DNA of 64,000 bases from Pseudomonas sp. JUb42 (GTDB lineage Bacteria; Pseudomonadota; Gammaproteobacteria; Pseudomonadales; Pseudomonadaceae). Shown here piece after piece: positions 1 to 7,783 of the stretch. Where the stretch lies: assembly GCF_024807945.1 (NCBI RefSeq), contig NZ_JANUFD010000009.1:124001-188000 (forward strand). The letters run 5' to 3'. The notes below the pieces were generated by a model. That model was not told where the DNA came from, searched no databases, and worked only from the letters and a program-made list of their open reading frames with translations. Made by a program: the position numbers and the translations under genes. Numbering within the stretch: position 1 is the first letter of the stretch; every line of letters starts with the position of its first letter.

Positions 1-201
1 GGCGTGAAAAGCCGTGAACAGAGGGGCTTTGCACCCTATCTGGTCAGTTGTTTGATAACATATGGGTTAAGGTCGACCGCTCGTTTCAGCCGGTTGCCGA
101 CTAAACAATGCAGAGGCTTTGCAACTTATTTGACGAAGTCCACTCAGCTGTTCAACCATTCATCTTCCGTGATGAGCACTCAGGTTTCAGGAGCAACACA
201 A

Positions 202-927
202 ATGGACGCCACGACAGGTGCGCGCAGAGGCAATCTTGCTGAGACGGTTATCCGTGAACTGTCCAATCGTATCGATTTGGGCACCTATCGCCCAGGGGAA
301 AAACTTCCCTCCGAGCAGGAGTTGTGCAAGGAATTCAACGTCAGCCGTCCTGTGGTCCGCGAGGCCGTGGCATCCCTGCGCCTGGGCGGACGCCTGATTG
401 CCCGCCAGGGTGTCGGGGTGTTCGTCGTCGAGCAGGACGTCAAGCGCATCGGTTATGCCTTGAGCACCGCCGTGGATGATGTCCGCGCAGCAGCCCAGGT
501 GCTGGAGCTGCGCCTGGGCGTGGAAACCGAATCGGTCGCCCGCGCCGCCGAACGTCGCAGCCCGGCCAGCCTGTCGGATATCACCGAAGCCTTCGATCGC
601 TTCAACGCGCTGGACGGCACCGACCTGGAAGAAGAAGCCAAGGCCGACTTCGAGTTCCATCTGGCCATTGCCCGCGCCACCAACAACCCGCATTTCACCC
701 AACTGCTGGAAGCCCTGGGCTCGGACATCATCTTTGACCTGCACCTCAAGCACGGCCAGTCCACCGGCAAGAGCCGCCTGGCCCACATCAAGAAGATCGG
801 TCGTGAACACGGCGCCATTCTCACGGCAATCACCATGGGCGACATCAACGGCGCACGCAACGCACTACGCAAACACCTTGAGGAAAGCCTGTCGCGCTAT
901 CAGCGCCTGGTGCAGAGCGGGGAATAA
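202..927 (+). CDS. FadR-subfamily GntR transcriptional regulator
   Basis: A 241-aa regulator with an N-terminal winged helix of GntR type (SEQELCKEFNVSRPVVREAV, about residues 35-55) followed by an all-helical FCD ligand-binding domain. The frame is open to position 4, but the ATG at 202 is preceded by AGGAG with an 8-nt spacer, so the upstream 66 codons are treated as leader. An ATG at 172 has no comparable ribosome binding site. FCD regulators usually sense small organic acids. The gene converges on the catabolic operon 9859-1094, so it is the likely local sensor, in addition to the TetR gene at 11782; this is inferred from position only. Confidence 0.85.
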   Translation: MDATTGARRGNLAETVIRELSNRIDLGTYRPGEKLPSEQELCKEFNVSRPVVREAVASLRLGGRLIARQGVGVFVVEQDVKRIGYALSTAVDDVRAAAQVLELRLGVETESVARAAERRSPASLSDITEAFDRFNALDGTDLEEEAKADFEFHLAIARATNNPHFTQLLEALGSDIIFDLHLKHGQSTGKSRLAHIKKIGREHGAILTAITMGDINGARNALRKHLEESLSRYQRLVQSGE

Positions 928-976
928 ATCCCCACTCCGGCAAAACACAACACCACTCTCTGAAAAAATACGCCCC

Positions 977-1068
977 TGTGGGACCGGCTTCAGCCGGGAA
1001 AGGGCCGGTACAACCGGTGCAGTTGCAGGTGCGGACCCGACGCCTTCCCGGCTAAAGCCGGTCCCACA
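977..1068. repeat. Inverted pair of Pseudomonas REP elements
   Basis: Two copies of a GGGACCGGCTT-AGCCGGGA hairpin (977-999 and, inverted, 1045-1068) lie between the convergent ends of the GntR and ThDP genes. This is the typical mosaic REP pair found between Pseudomonas core genes and probably also ends transcription from both sides. The same class is seen at 52217 and, partially, at 59968. Confidence 0.8.
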
Positions 1069-1093
1069 AAGAAATCTCAGCAGCCCGACACAA

Positions 1094-2782
1094 TCACCGT
1101 GTCGCCAGGGCTTTTTCGCGGATCTGGCTCAGACTCATGCGCGGCGTCAGGGCTTCGGGATCGACTCGAATCTCGATCAGCGCCGGTTTCTGCGAGGCCA
1201 CACAGCGCTCGAAGGCCTGCGCGAACTGGTCGGTCGCCACCACCGTTTCGGCATGGAAGCCGTAGGAACGAGCCAACATGGCGAAGTCCGGGTTATGCAG
1301 CTCGGTGCCGGACACCCGCCCCGGGTAGCTGCGCTCTTGGTGCATGCGAATGGTGCCGTACATGCCGTTATTGACCACGATCACGATCACCCGCGCATCG
1401 TAGTTGGCCGCCGTCGCCAGTTCCTGACCGTTCATGAGAAAGCAGCCGTCCCCGGCAAAGGCCAGCACCATGCGTTCGGGCGCAGTGATCTTGGCCGCCA
1501 CCGCCGCCGGCACGCCGTAGCCCATTGAACCGTTGGTCGGTCCCAGCAGCGTGCGGAAGGTGCGGTGCTGGTAGCCGCGATGCAGCCAGCCGGTGTAGTT
1601 GCCCGCGCCGCAGGTCATGATGCTGTCGTGAGGCAGGCGGTCATTGAGCCAGGCGATCACTTGGCTCATTTGCACCGGCCCGGGTGATGGCGGGCAATCG
1701 AAATTGGCGCGGTAGCCGCGGTTGAGCCGCGTGGTCCACTCGACCATTGCCTGGGGCTTGACCGCTGGCAAGGCGGCTATCTGGGCAGCGAAGATTTTCA
1801 TCCCGGCATTGATTGCCAGCGTCGGTTGATAAACGCGCCCCAGCTCTTCGATCCCCGGATGCACATGCACCAGTTTCTGTTTGGGCACAGGAATGTTGAC
1901 CAGGGAATAACCCCCGGTGGTCATCTCGCCCAGGCGCGCACCGATGACCAGTAACAGATCGGCGTTCTTCACCGCCTCGACCAGCTCGGGACCCGCCGCC
2001 AGGCCAAGGTCACCGGCATAGTTGGGCAAGGTGTTATTGAACAGGTCCTGGCATCGGAAGGACGCCGCCACCGGCAGGTTCTGGGTCTCGATAAAGCGGC
2101 GGATATCAGCCACCGCCGTAGCATCCCAACCGCCGCCGCCGAGCACCACCAGCGGACGCTGCGCCGCTCCAATCAGTTCCTGTAGTTGCGCCAGCGCGGC
2201 CGGGGCCGCCGCCGGCTCGATAGCCTGTGCCGGCCCGGCATCGGCGACACTGACCAGATCAGTCAGCATGTCTTCCGGCAAGGCCACCACCACCGGCCCG
2301 GGGCGACCATTGCTGGCGCGGTGAAACGCCTGGCTGAGCAGCTCGGGCAGGCGCGCCGCGTCGTCCACCTGCACCACCCACTTGGCCATCTGGCCGAACA
2401 TGCGCCGGTAGTCGATTTCCTGGAAGGCCTCACGCTCCACCTGGTCCCGCGCCACCTGGCCGATAAACAGAATCATCGGCGTCGAGTCCTGAAAGGCAGT
2501 ATGCACTCCAACTGAAGCATTGGTCGCCCCCGGGCCACGGGTCACAAAGCAGATTCCCGGCTTGCCGGTCAGCTTGCCGTAGGCCTCGGCCATGTAGGCC
2601 GCGCCGCCTTCCTGACGGCAGACGATCAGCTCGATATCATCCTTGGCATCGTGCAGCGCATCCAGCACCGCCAGGTAGCTTTCCCCCGGCACACAGAACG
2701 CCCGCTCGACACCATTGATACGCAAGGCATCGACCAGTACCTGGCCGCCAGTGCGGGTTGCTGTGGAATTATTGTTAGTCAT
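1094..2782 (-). CDS. ThDP-binding enzyme, acetolactate synthase-like
   Basis: About 562 aa with the three-domain layout of the acetolactate synthase/benzoylformate decarboxylase superfamily. An N-terminal pyrimidine-binding domain carries the conserved ThDP glutamate in CRQEGG (about residue 58). A middle domain follows, and the C-terminal domain has the GDG...NN diphosphate-binding motif (AGDGCFLMN, then VVNNGMYG). Two adjacent ATGs are possible; the second (2782) has GGAG at a 6-nt spacing. It is the last gene of the minus-strand operon starting at hyuA (9859). Substrate is unknown: such enzymes ligate or decarboxylate 2-oxo acids, which would fit downstream of the aminotransferase at 4849, but this is inference. 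It is not obviously the biosynthetic IlvB, because no small regulatory subunit gene is adjacent. Confidence 0.8.
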   Translation of the reverse strand: MTNNNSTATRTGGQVLVDALRINGVERAFCVPGESYLAVLDALHDAKDDIELIVCRQEGGAAYMAEAYGKLTGKPGICFVTRGPGATNASVGVHTAFQDSTPMILFIGQVARDQVEREAFQEIDYRRMFGQMAKWVVQVDDAARLPELLSQAFHRASNGRPGPVVVALPEDMLTDLVSVADAGPAQAIEPAAAPAALAQLQELIGAAQRPLVVLGGGGWDATAVADIRRFIETQNLPVAASFRCQDLFNNTLPNYAGDLGLAAGPELVEAVKNADLLLVIGARLGEMTTGGYSLVNIPVPKQKLVHVHPGIEELGRVYQPTLAINAGMKIFAAQIAALPAVKPQAMVEWTTRLNRGYRANFDCPPSPGPVQMSQVIAWLNDRLPHDSIMTCGAGNYTGWLHRGYQHRTFRTLLGPTNGSMGYGVPAAVAAKITAPERMVLAFAGDGCFLMNGQELATAANYDARVIVIVVNNGMYGTIRMHQERSYPGRVSGTELHNPDFAMLARSYGFHAETVVATDQFAQAFERCVASQKPALIEIRVDPEALTPRMSLSQIREKALATR

Positions 2783-2806
2783 CATGTACTCCAGCAGGCT
2801 GCCCGG

Positions 2807-4003
2807 TCAGATGACCGAGTCTTCCAGAAAGGGACGATTTTCAACCACGCGCTCGTAAGAAAGCGGACTCAGATCAAGGCTTCTGTATTCGCCATAGGTA
2901 ATCAGTTCACTCAAGCCGCGACCGATGGCCGGAGCCTGTTGCAGGCCGTGGCCGCTGAAGCCGTTGCAGAAGAGAAAATTGCTCACTTCACTGTGGGGCC
3001 CGACGATGGCGTTGTGGTCCAGAACGCAGAAGTCGTAATGCCCGGCCCAGGAGTTGACCACCTTGATCGCCTCGAATGCCGGCACGCGCTCGGCGAGGAT
3101 CGGCCAGACCTCTTCCTCGAACTCATCGTGCAGGACATCGAAGTCATCAAAGGCCACTTCCGGGTCGACTTTCGGGTAAGTGCCACCCAGGTACAGATGC
3201 CCTTCTGGACGGAAAAACACTCCGGTCGGATCGATGGTCAGGGGCACCACCCCCGGCAGCGGCGTGTGGCAGGCAAAGACGAACAAAGAGCGGCGGCGCG
3301 GCTCCACCGGAATCTGCAGACCGGCCATCCGCGCCACTTGCGGCCCACGGGTGCCGGCGGTATTAACCAGGGTCTCGCAGCCGATGCGCTCGCCGCTGGC
3401 CAGGGTCACGCCGGTGACCCGATCGCCCTTGCGCAGCACTTCGACCACTTCGTTCTCGATGTACTCGACCCCCAGGGCACGGGCCTTCTTGCGAAAGCCG
3501 TTCATGATGCCGTAGTTGTCGAACCAGCCTTCGTCCCGCTCGCCATAGGTGCCCCCCGCCAGGTTGTCCGGGTTGACCCAGGGGAAGCGCTGGATCAGCG
3601 CATCGGTGCCCATCAGAGTGACGTCAGCGCCATTGTCCAGCTGGGTCTGGTGCAGGCGCTTGAGCACCTCGAAGCCTATCTGGTCGGCGAGGAACAGATA
3701 GCCGTTCTCCTTGAAGGCCAGGTCGGGCTTGTCGCCGTTGACCTCCATCAGCTGCGGAAAATCACGGATGAACTGCGCACCGAAGCGGGAGATCTGGATA
3801 TTGATCGGGTTGGAAAACTGCACACGAATCGAGCTGCTGGACAGCGCCGTGGCCGACTGGGCGTAGGTCCAGTCGCGCTCGATGACCAGCACCGAACCGG
3901 TGAAGTCCGGGTTATTGGCGAGGAAATACGCCGTGGCGCTGCCGTTCACCGCGCCGCCGACAATCACCACATCGTAATGCTGCTTTGTTGCTGTCGAAGC
4001 CAT
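2807..4003 (-). CDS. FAD-dependent oxidoreductase of the DAO family
   Basis: A 398-aa flavoprotein with an N-terminal Rossmann signature (VVIVGGAVNG, residues 12-21), a central substrate domain and the C-terminal DAO segment (FCNGFSGHGLQQAPAIG). The overall pattern is that of the glycine/sarcosine/D-amino-acid oxidase-dehydrogenase group, close to FOXRED1-like proteins. It lies 24 bp upstream of the ThDP gene and 33 bp after the uronate dehydrogenase-like gene in the same operon. The likely reaction is oxidation of a secondary or D-amine or N-substituted amino acid; with hydantoinase-type subunits in the same operon, an N-carbamoyl or cyclic amide-derived amino acid is a reasonable but unproven substrate. 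Confidence 0.8.
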   Translation of the reverse strand: MASTATKQHYDVVIVGGAVNGSATAYFLANNPDFTGSVLVIERDWTYAQSATALSSSSIRVQFSNPINIQISRFGAQFIRDFPQLMEVNGDKPDLAFKENGYLFLADQIGFEVLKRLHQTQLDNGADVTLMGTDALIQRFPWVNPDNLAGGTYGERDEGWFDNYGIMNGFRKKARALGVEYIENEVVEVLRKGDRVTGVTLASGERIGCETLVNTAGTRGPQVARMAGLQIPVEPRRRSLFVFACHTPLPGVVPLTIDPTGVFFRPEGHLYLGGTYPKVDPEVAFDDFDVLHDEFEEEVWPILAERVPAFEAIKVVNSWAGHYDFCVLDHNAIVGPHSEVSNFLFCNGFSGHGLQQAPAIGRGLSELITYGEYRSLDLSPLSYERVVENRPFLEDSVI

Positions 4004-4036
4004 GACTCGGACCCCTGAAAATGCACTGAATAAAAG

Positions 4037-4849
4037 TTACTTCGGATCTTCGAAATGCCCGGCACCGGCGAAGTTGCCACCGTGGTAGCGCGCTGCGGGC
4101 TCATTGGGATCCAGCGAGGGAAACTTTGCCTCGACCTTCTCGCGGTAGGCATCGGCGCTGTCCTTGGCGACGTAGCCAATCGAGGACGCGGCGCGGTTAT
4201 CCCACAGCGATTCGCGGTTGGCCGACATGCCGTAGACGATCATGTGGCCGACCCGCGGCGCGTGCAGGGAGCGCTCGACGATCTGGCTGAAGTCGGAGAA
4301 CGACAGCCAGGTGGCCAGCATGCGTCGGTCCAGAGGCTCTTCGAAGGACGAGCCGATGCGGATATTCACCGACTCGATGCCGAACTTGTCCCAGTAGTAG
4401 CGACCCAGATCTTCAGCGAAGCACTTACTCAGGCCGTACAGCGAGTCCGGGCGATGGGGCACGCTGGCATCGATGGTTTCGGTGCGGTCGTAGAAGCCGA
4501 TGGCGTGGTTGGAGCTGGTGTAGATCACCCGCTTGACGCCCTTCTGCCTCGCTGCCTCGTAGATGTTGTAGGTGCCAAGGATATTGCCGTTGAGGATCAG
4601 CTCGAAGGTGTTTTCCACCGGCACGCCGCCGGCATGAATGATCGCATCGACACCCTCGGCCAGGGGTAGCACATCGGCGAAACTGGCCAAGTCGCATTGC
4701 ACCAGCTCTTCGTGGGGTGCCGCTTCGCCCATATCAGCGATATCGGTCAGGCGCAGGTGATCGGCGAAGGCGCTCATCTCGGCGCGCAGGATACGCCCCA
4801 GGCGGCCGGCGGCACCGGTGATTAACAGTCGCTTGAAAGGCTTGCTCAT
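4037..4849 (-). CDS. NAD-dependent epimerase/dehydratase, uronate dehydrogenase-like
   Basis: A 270-aa extended SDR with the nucleotide-binding GAAGRLG near residue 12, an SSNH motif and the YGLSK catalytic Tyr-x3-Lys. From memory the sequence follows the uronate dehydrogenase (Udh) family closely (e.g. ASSNH/TSSNH, RPDSLYGLSK, RIGSSF, TWLS, and a C-terminal YHGGNFA segment), and 270 aa is the usual Udh length. Udh oxidises glucuronate or galacturonate to the aldaric lactone with NAD. The ATG at 4849 overlaps the aminotransferase stop by one base (TGATG), so translation is probably coupled. The frame continues upstream inside the aminotransferase gene and that extension is rejected. No uronate transporter or glucarate dehydratase gene is nearby, so the substrate may differ. 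Confidence 0.75.
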   Translation of the reverse strand: MSKPFKRLLITGAAGRLGRILRAEMSAFADHLRLTDIADMGEAAPHEELVQCDLASFADVLPLAEGVDAIIHAGGVPVENTFELILNGNILGTYNIYEAARQKGVKRVIYTSSNHAIGFYDRTETIDASVPHRPDSLYGLSKCFAEDLGRYYWDKFGIESVNIRIGSSFEEPLDRRMLATWLSFSDFSQIVERSLHAPRVGHMIVYGMSANRESLWDNRAASSIGYVAKDSADAYREKVEAKFPSLDPNEPAARYHGGNFAGAGHFEDPK

Positions 4850-6087
4850 CAGGACACTCTCGATTGGGTCAGTGACTGCGGCGCATGCACCAACAGGGCC
4901 AGGGCATCGCGCATCTGCAAGATGGCCTGCTCCAGCTGTTGCCGCGAGGTCGCAAAGGACAGACGAATATAGGGTTCCAGACCAAAGGCCGAGCCCGGTA
5001 CCGTGGCCACCTTGCCGACACGCAGCAGGTAGTTGGCCAGGTCCGTATCGCTCTCGATCACCTGGCCGTCCGGGGTATGGGTGCCGATAAAGGCCGCGCA
5101 TTTGGGGAAGGCGTAAAAGGCCCCTTCCGGCATCTGCAATTCCAGGCCATCGATGGCCGACAGGCCTTTCACCACCAGGGCGCCACGGGCCTGATATTCG
5201 CGGTTGGCGTTGCGCACGAAATCCTGCGGGCCGCTGAGCGCGGCGGCGGCGGCCAGTTGCGAAATGGCCGAGGGGCAGGTGGTGGTTTGGGACTGGGTCT
5301 TGTTCATGGCATCGATCAAACCCTTGGGCCCGGCGGCATAACCCAGACGATAGCCGGTCATGGCGTAGGCCTTGGACACACCATTGATCAGCAACGTGCG
5401 ATCACGCAGCGCCGGGCAGGCCGTGACGAAGGGCACGAAGGTCTTGTCGCCGAGAATGATGTGTTCATAGATCTCATCGGAGATCACCAGTACCCGCGGG
5501 TACTTCGCTAGCACTTCGCCGAGGGCGGCAAACTCCGCAGCGGTGTAGATCGCCCCGCATGGATTGTTCGGCGAGTTGAGCATCAGCCAGCGGGTCTTCG
5601 GGGTGATGGCCGCTTCCAGCCGCGCGGCGTCGAGTTTGAAACCGTACTCCGAGCCACAGGGAATCACCTTGGGCACGCCACCATTGAGCAGCACCATATC
5701 GGTGTACGACACCCAATAAGGTGCCGGGGTGATGACTTCGTCGCCCGGCTCCAGGGTCGAGAGGAAGGCATTGAACAGCAACTGCTTGGCACCGTTGGCC
5801 ACGCAGATTTCGTCCATGCCATAGGTCAGGCCGTTCTCATGGGCGAACTTGTCGACGATGGCCTTGCGCAGCGCCTCGTAGCCGTTGGGTGCGGTGTAGT
5901 GGTTGTTGCCGTCGAGCATCGCTTGATGGGCCGCTTCGATGACGTGGGCCGGGGTATTGAAGTCTGGCTCGCCCAAGCTCAGATTGATAACCGGCTCGCC
6001 CCGGGCCAGCATTTGCTTGGCCAGGACCGACACAGCCATGCTCGGCGAACTTTTAACGGTTCTGACGCGCGTACTTTGAAATTCCAT
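4849..6087 (-). CDS. Class I PLP aminotransferase, aspartate aminotransferase-like (group Ib)
   Basis: A 412-aa fold-type I aminotransferase. It has the N-terminal LSLGEPDFNTP, the SPNNPCGAIY motif around the cofactor, the aspartate in ISDEIYEH, and the Schiff-base lysine in INGVSKAYAMTGYRLGYAAG. This pattern belongs to the Ib aspartate/aromatic aminotransferases. Its ATG overlaps the hyuB stop (TAATG) and its stop overlaps the next start, so it sits in a tightly coupled operon. It probably transaminates an amino acid released by the upstream hydantoinase-type enzymes, giving a 2-oxo acid for the ThDP enzyme; that flow is inferred. Confidence 0.85.
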   Translation of the reverse strand: MEFQSTRVRTVKSSPSMAVSVLAKQMLARGEPVINLSLGEPDFNTPAHVIEAAHQAMLDGNNHYTAPNGYEALRKAIVDKFAHENGLTYGMDEICVANGAKQLLFNAFLSTLEPGDEVITPAPYWVSYTDMVLLNGGVPKVIPCGSEYGFKLDAARLEAAITPKTRWLMLNSPNNPCGAIYTAAEFAALGEVLAKYPRVLVISDEIYEHIILGDKTFVPFVTACPALRDRTLLINGVSKAYAMTGYRLGYAAGPKGLIDAMNKTQSQTTTCPSAISQLAAAAALSGPQDFVRNANREYQARGALVVKGLSAIDGLELQMPEGAFYAFPKCAAFIGTHTPDGQVIESDTDLANYLLRVGKVATVPGSAFGLEPYIRLSFATSRQQLEQAILQMRDALALLVHAPQSLTQSRVS

Positions 6088-7754
6088 TACTTGCCACCCC
6101 GGCCGGACTCATAACCATAATCGTCACGCGCCTGCTCGGCGCTGATGTAACCAAACCGCAGGTCGCGCTCGACCTCGTCCCGGGAGCGCTTCCCCGGCTC
6201 ACCGTAGCCACCACCACCAGGCAGGCTGAGCACCAGGCGGCGATCGGCCGGAACAAACTGCTGGCCCTTGCCACGCAGCAGGGTGCCGTCGTCCAGGCCG
6301 ACATAGCCCTGGGCGCCTTCCCTACCCCCTTCCAGGCCTCGGGCCGCATGCTGGATGCGGTCGAACATGGCGCTAAAGCGGAACGAGTAACCGGCCGCCG
6401 CGGAGATTTCGATTTCCTGACCCAGACCACCGCGCAATTGCCCTGCGCCGCCGGAGCCTTCACGCAGCTCCTTGCGCCAGACGATCACCGGCCCGGCGTG
6501 TTCCGTGGCCTCCACCGGCATGGTGTGCACGCCGCTGGGGAACGCCGTGGCGCTCAAGCCATCCTTGGCCGCCCGGGCGCCCATGCCGCCGCTATTGAAC
6601 ATCAGCATCTCGGCATTGCGACCCTGGGGATTGTTCTCCAGCGGCCGCACGCTCAGGTGCAGGTTCCACAGGGCGCTGGCGCCTTCGGCCGGCACCTGGC
6701 CCGGTAGACATTTGTGCAGCGCGCCGAGGACCAGGTCGGGTACGAAGTGGCCGAGGACATGGCGCACCGAAACCGGAGCCGGGTGCCTGGCATTGAGAAT
6801 GCAGCCCTCGGGAGCAGTCACCGCGAACGGTTCCAGGGACGCCGAGTTATTGGGGATCTCCGGCGCGACGATGCACTTGAGGCCGTAGCAGGCGTAGGCC
6901 TTGGCATACCCCAGGGGCACATTGATGCCGAACTGGCTCATGCCGGAGGTGCCGCTGAAATCAGTGAGGATGCCGTCCGGTCCCACCGTCAGGGTTACGG
7001 CCAGGGTCACCGGCACGTCGTAGCCGTCCAGGGTCATGCTGTTCTGGTAGGTGCCATGGGGCAGCGACTTGAAGCACTCCAGGGTGGCGCGCCGGCTGTG
7101 CTCCAGAATGAAACCGCCGATATGCTCCAGATCGTCCAGTTTGAATTCGTCGAGCATGCTCAACAGACGCTTGTGGCCGGTCTCGTTGCAGGCCGACAGC
7201 GCATAGAAGTCGCCGACCACCCGGTCATTCTCACGCACGTTGTTGCGCAGGATATTGATCAGGTCACGGTTGACCTTGCCCCGCTCGAACAACTTCATGA
7301 TCGGAATGAACAGGCCTTCTTCGTAGACCTCACGGGCATCCGGACCAAAGCCCCGGCCACCGATATCGACCACATGGGCGGTACTGGCGAAGTAACCGAT
7401 CAGCCTGCCCTGGTAAAACGAGGGCGAGACAATGGTGATGTCGTGCAGGTGGCCGGTGCCTTTCCAGGGATCGTTGGTCACGTAGACATCGCCTTCGAAG
7501 ATATTCTCCGGGCCGATGTCCTTGATGAAATGCACCACCGCCTCAGCCATGGTGTTGACGTGGCCGGGAGTGCCGGTTACGGCCTGGGCGAGCATGTTGC
7601 CGGCGCGGTCGAAGACCCCGGCAGACAAGTCCCCCGCTTCCCGAACACTGGTGGAAAACGCCGTGCGGATCAGGGTCAGGGCCTGCTCTTCGACCACCGA
7701 GATCAGGCGATTCCACATCACCTGCATTTGAATATCGATCAAGGTATTGCTCAT
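6087..7754 (-). CDS. hyuB: Hydantoinase B/oxoprolinase subunit
   Basis: A 555-aa protein of the HyuB/5-oxoprolinase C-terminal family. It shows the early TSVREAGDLSAGVFD and the central NDPWKGTGHLHDITIVSP typical of this fold, plus the C-terminal glycine-rich stretch GGLGQEIEIS...LPGGGGYGEP. HyuB works with HyuA in an ATP-dependent amidohydrolase or acetone-carboxylase-type complex opening N-methylhydantoin, 5-oxoproline or related rings. It lies 29 bp after hyuA and ends in a one-base overlap with the aminotransferase start. The exact substrate cannot be read from the sequence. Confidence 0.88.
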   Translation of the reverse strand: MSNTLIDIQMQVMWNRLISVVEEQALTLIRTAFSTSVREAGDLSAGVFDRAGNMLAQAVTGTPGHVNTMAEAVVHFIKDIGPENIFEGDVYVTNDPWKGTGHLHDITIVSPSFYQGRLIGYFASTAHVVDIGGRGFGPDAREVYEEGLFIPIMKLFERGKVNRDLINILRNNVRENDRVVGDFYALSACNETGHKRLLSMLDEFKLDDLEHIGGFILEHSRRATLECFKSLPHGTYQNSMTLDGYDVPVTLAVTLTVGPDGILTDFSGTSGMSQFGINVPLGYAKAYACYGLKCIVAPEIPNNSASLEPFAVTAPEGCILNARHPAPVSVRHVLGHFVPDLVLGALHKCLPGQVPAEGASALWNLHLSVRPLENNPQGRNAEMLMFNSGGMGARAAKDGLSATAFPSGVHTMPVEATEHAGPVIVWRKELREGSGGAGQLRGGLGQEIEISAAAGYSFRFSAMFDRIQHAARGLEGGREGAQGYVGLDDGTLLRGKGQQFVPADRRLVLSLPGGGGYGEPGKRSRDEVERDLRFGYISAEQARDDYGYESGRGGK

Positions 7755-7783
7755 GAATGAATCGCCTTCTATGCACGTGAGGC

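Noticed and set aside
187..810. Long minus-strand frame opposite the GntR gene
   Set aside because: It mirrors the GntR coding region (third-position GC effect) and has no family signature or ribosome binding site; the plus-strand FadR-type protein is clear.
2651..4018. 455-codon plus-strand frame across the DAO gene
   Set aside because: Antisense shadow of a well-defined flavoprotein; the translated sequence is low in hydrophobic core patterns and has no motif.
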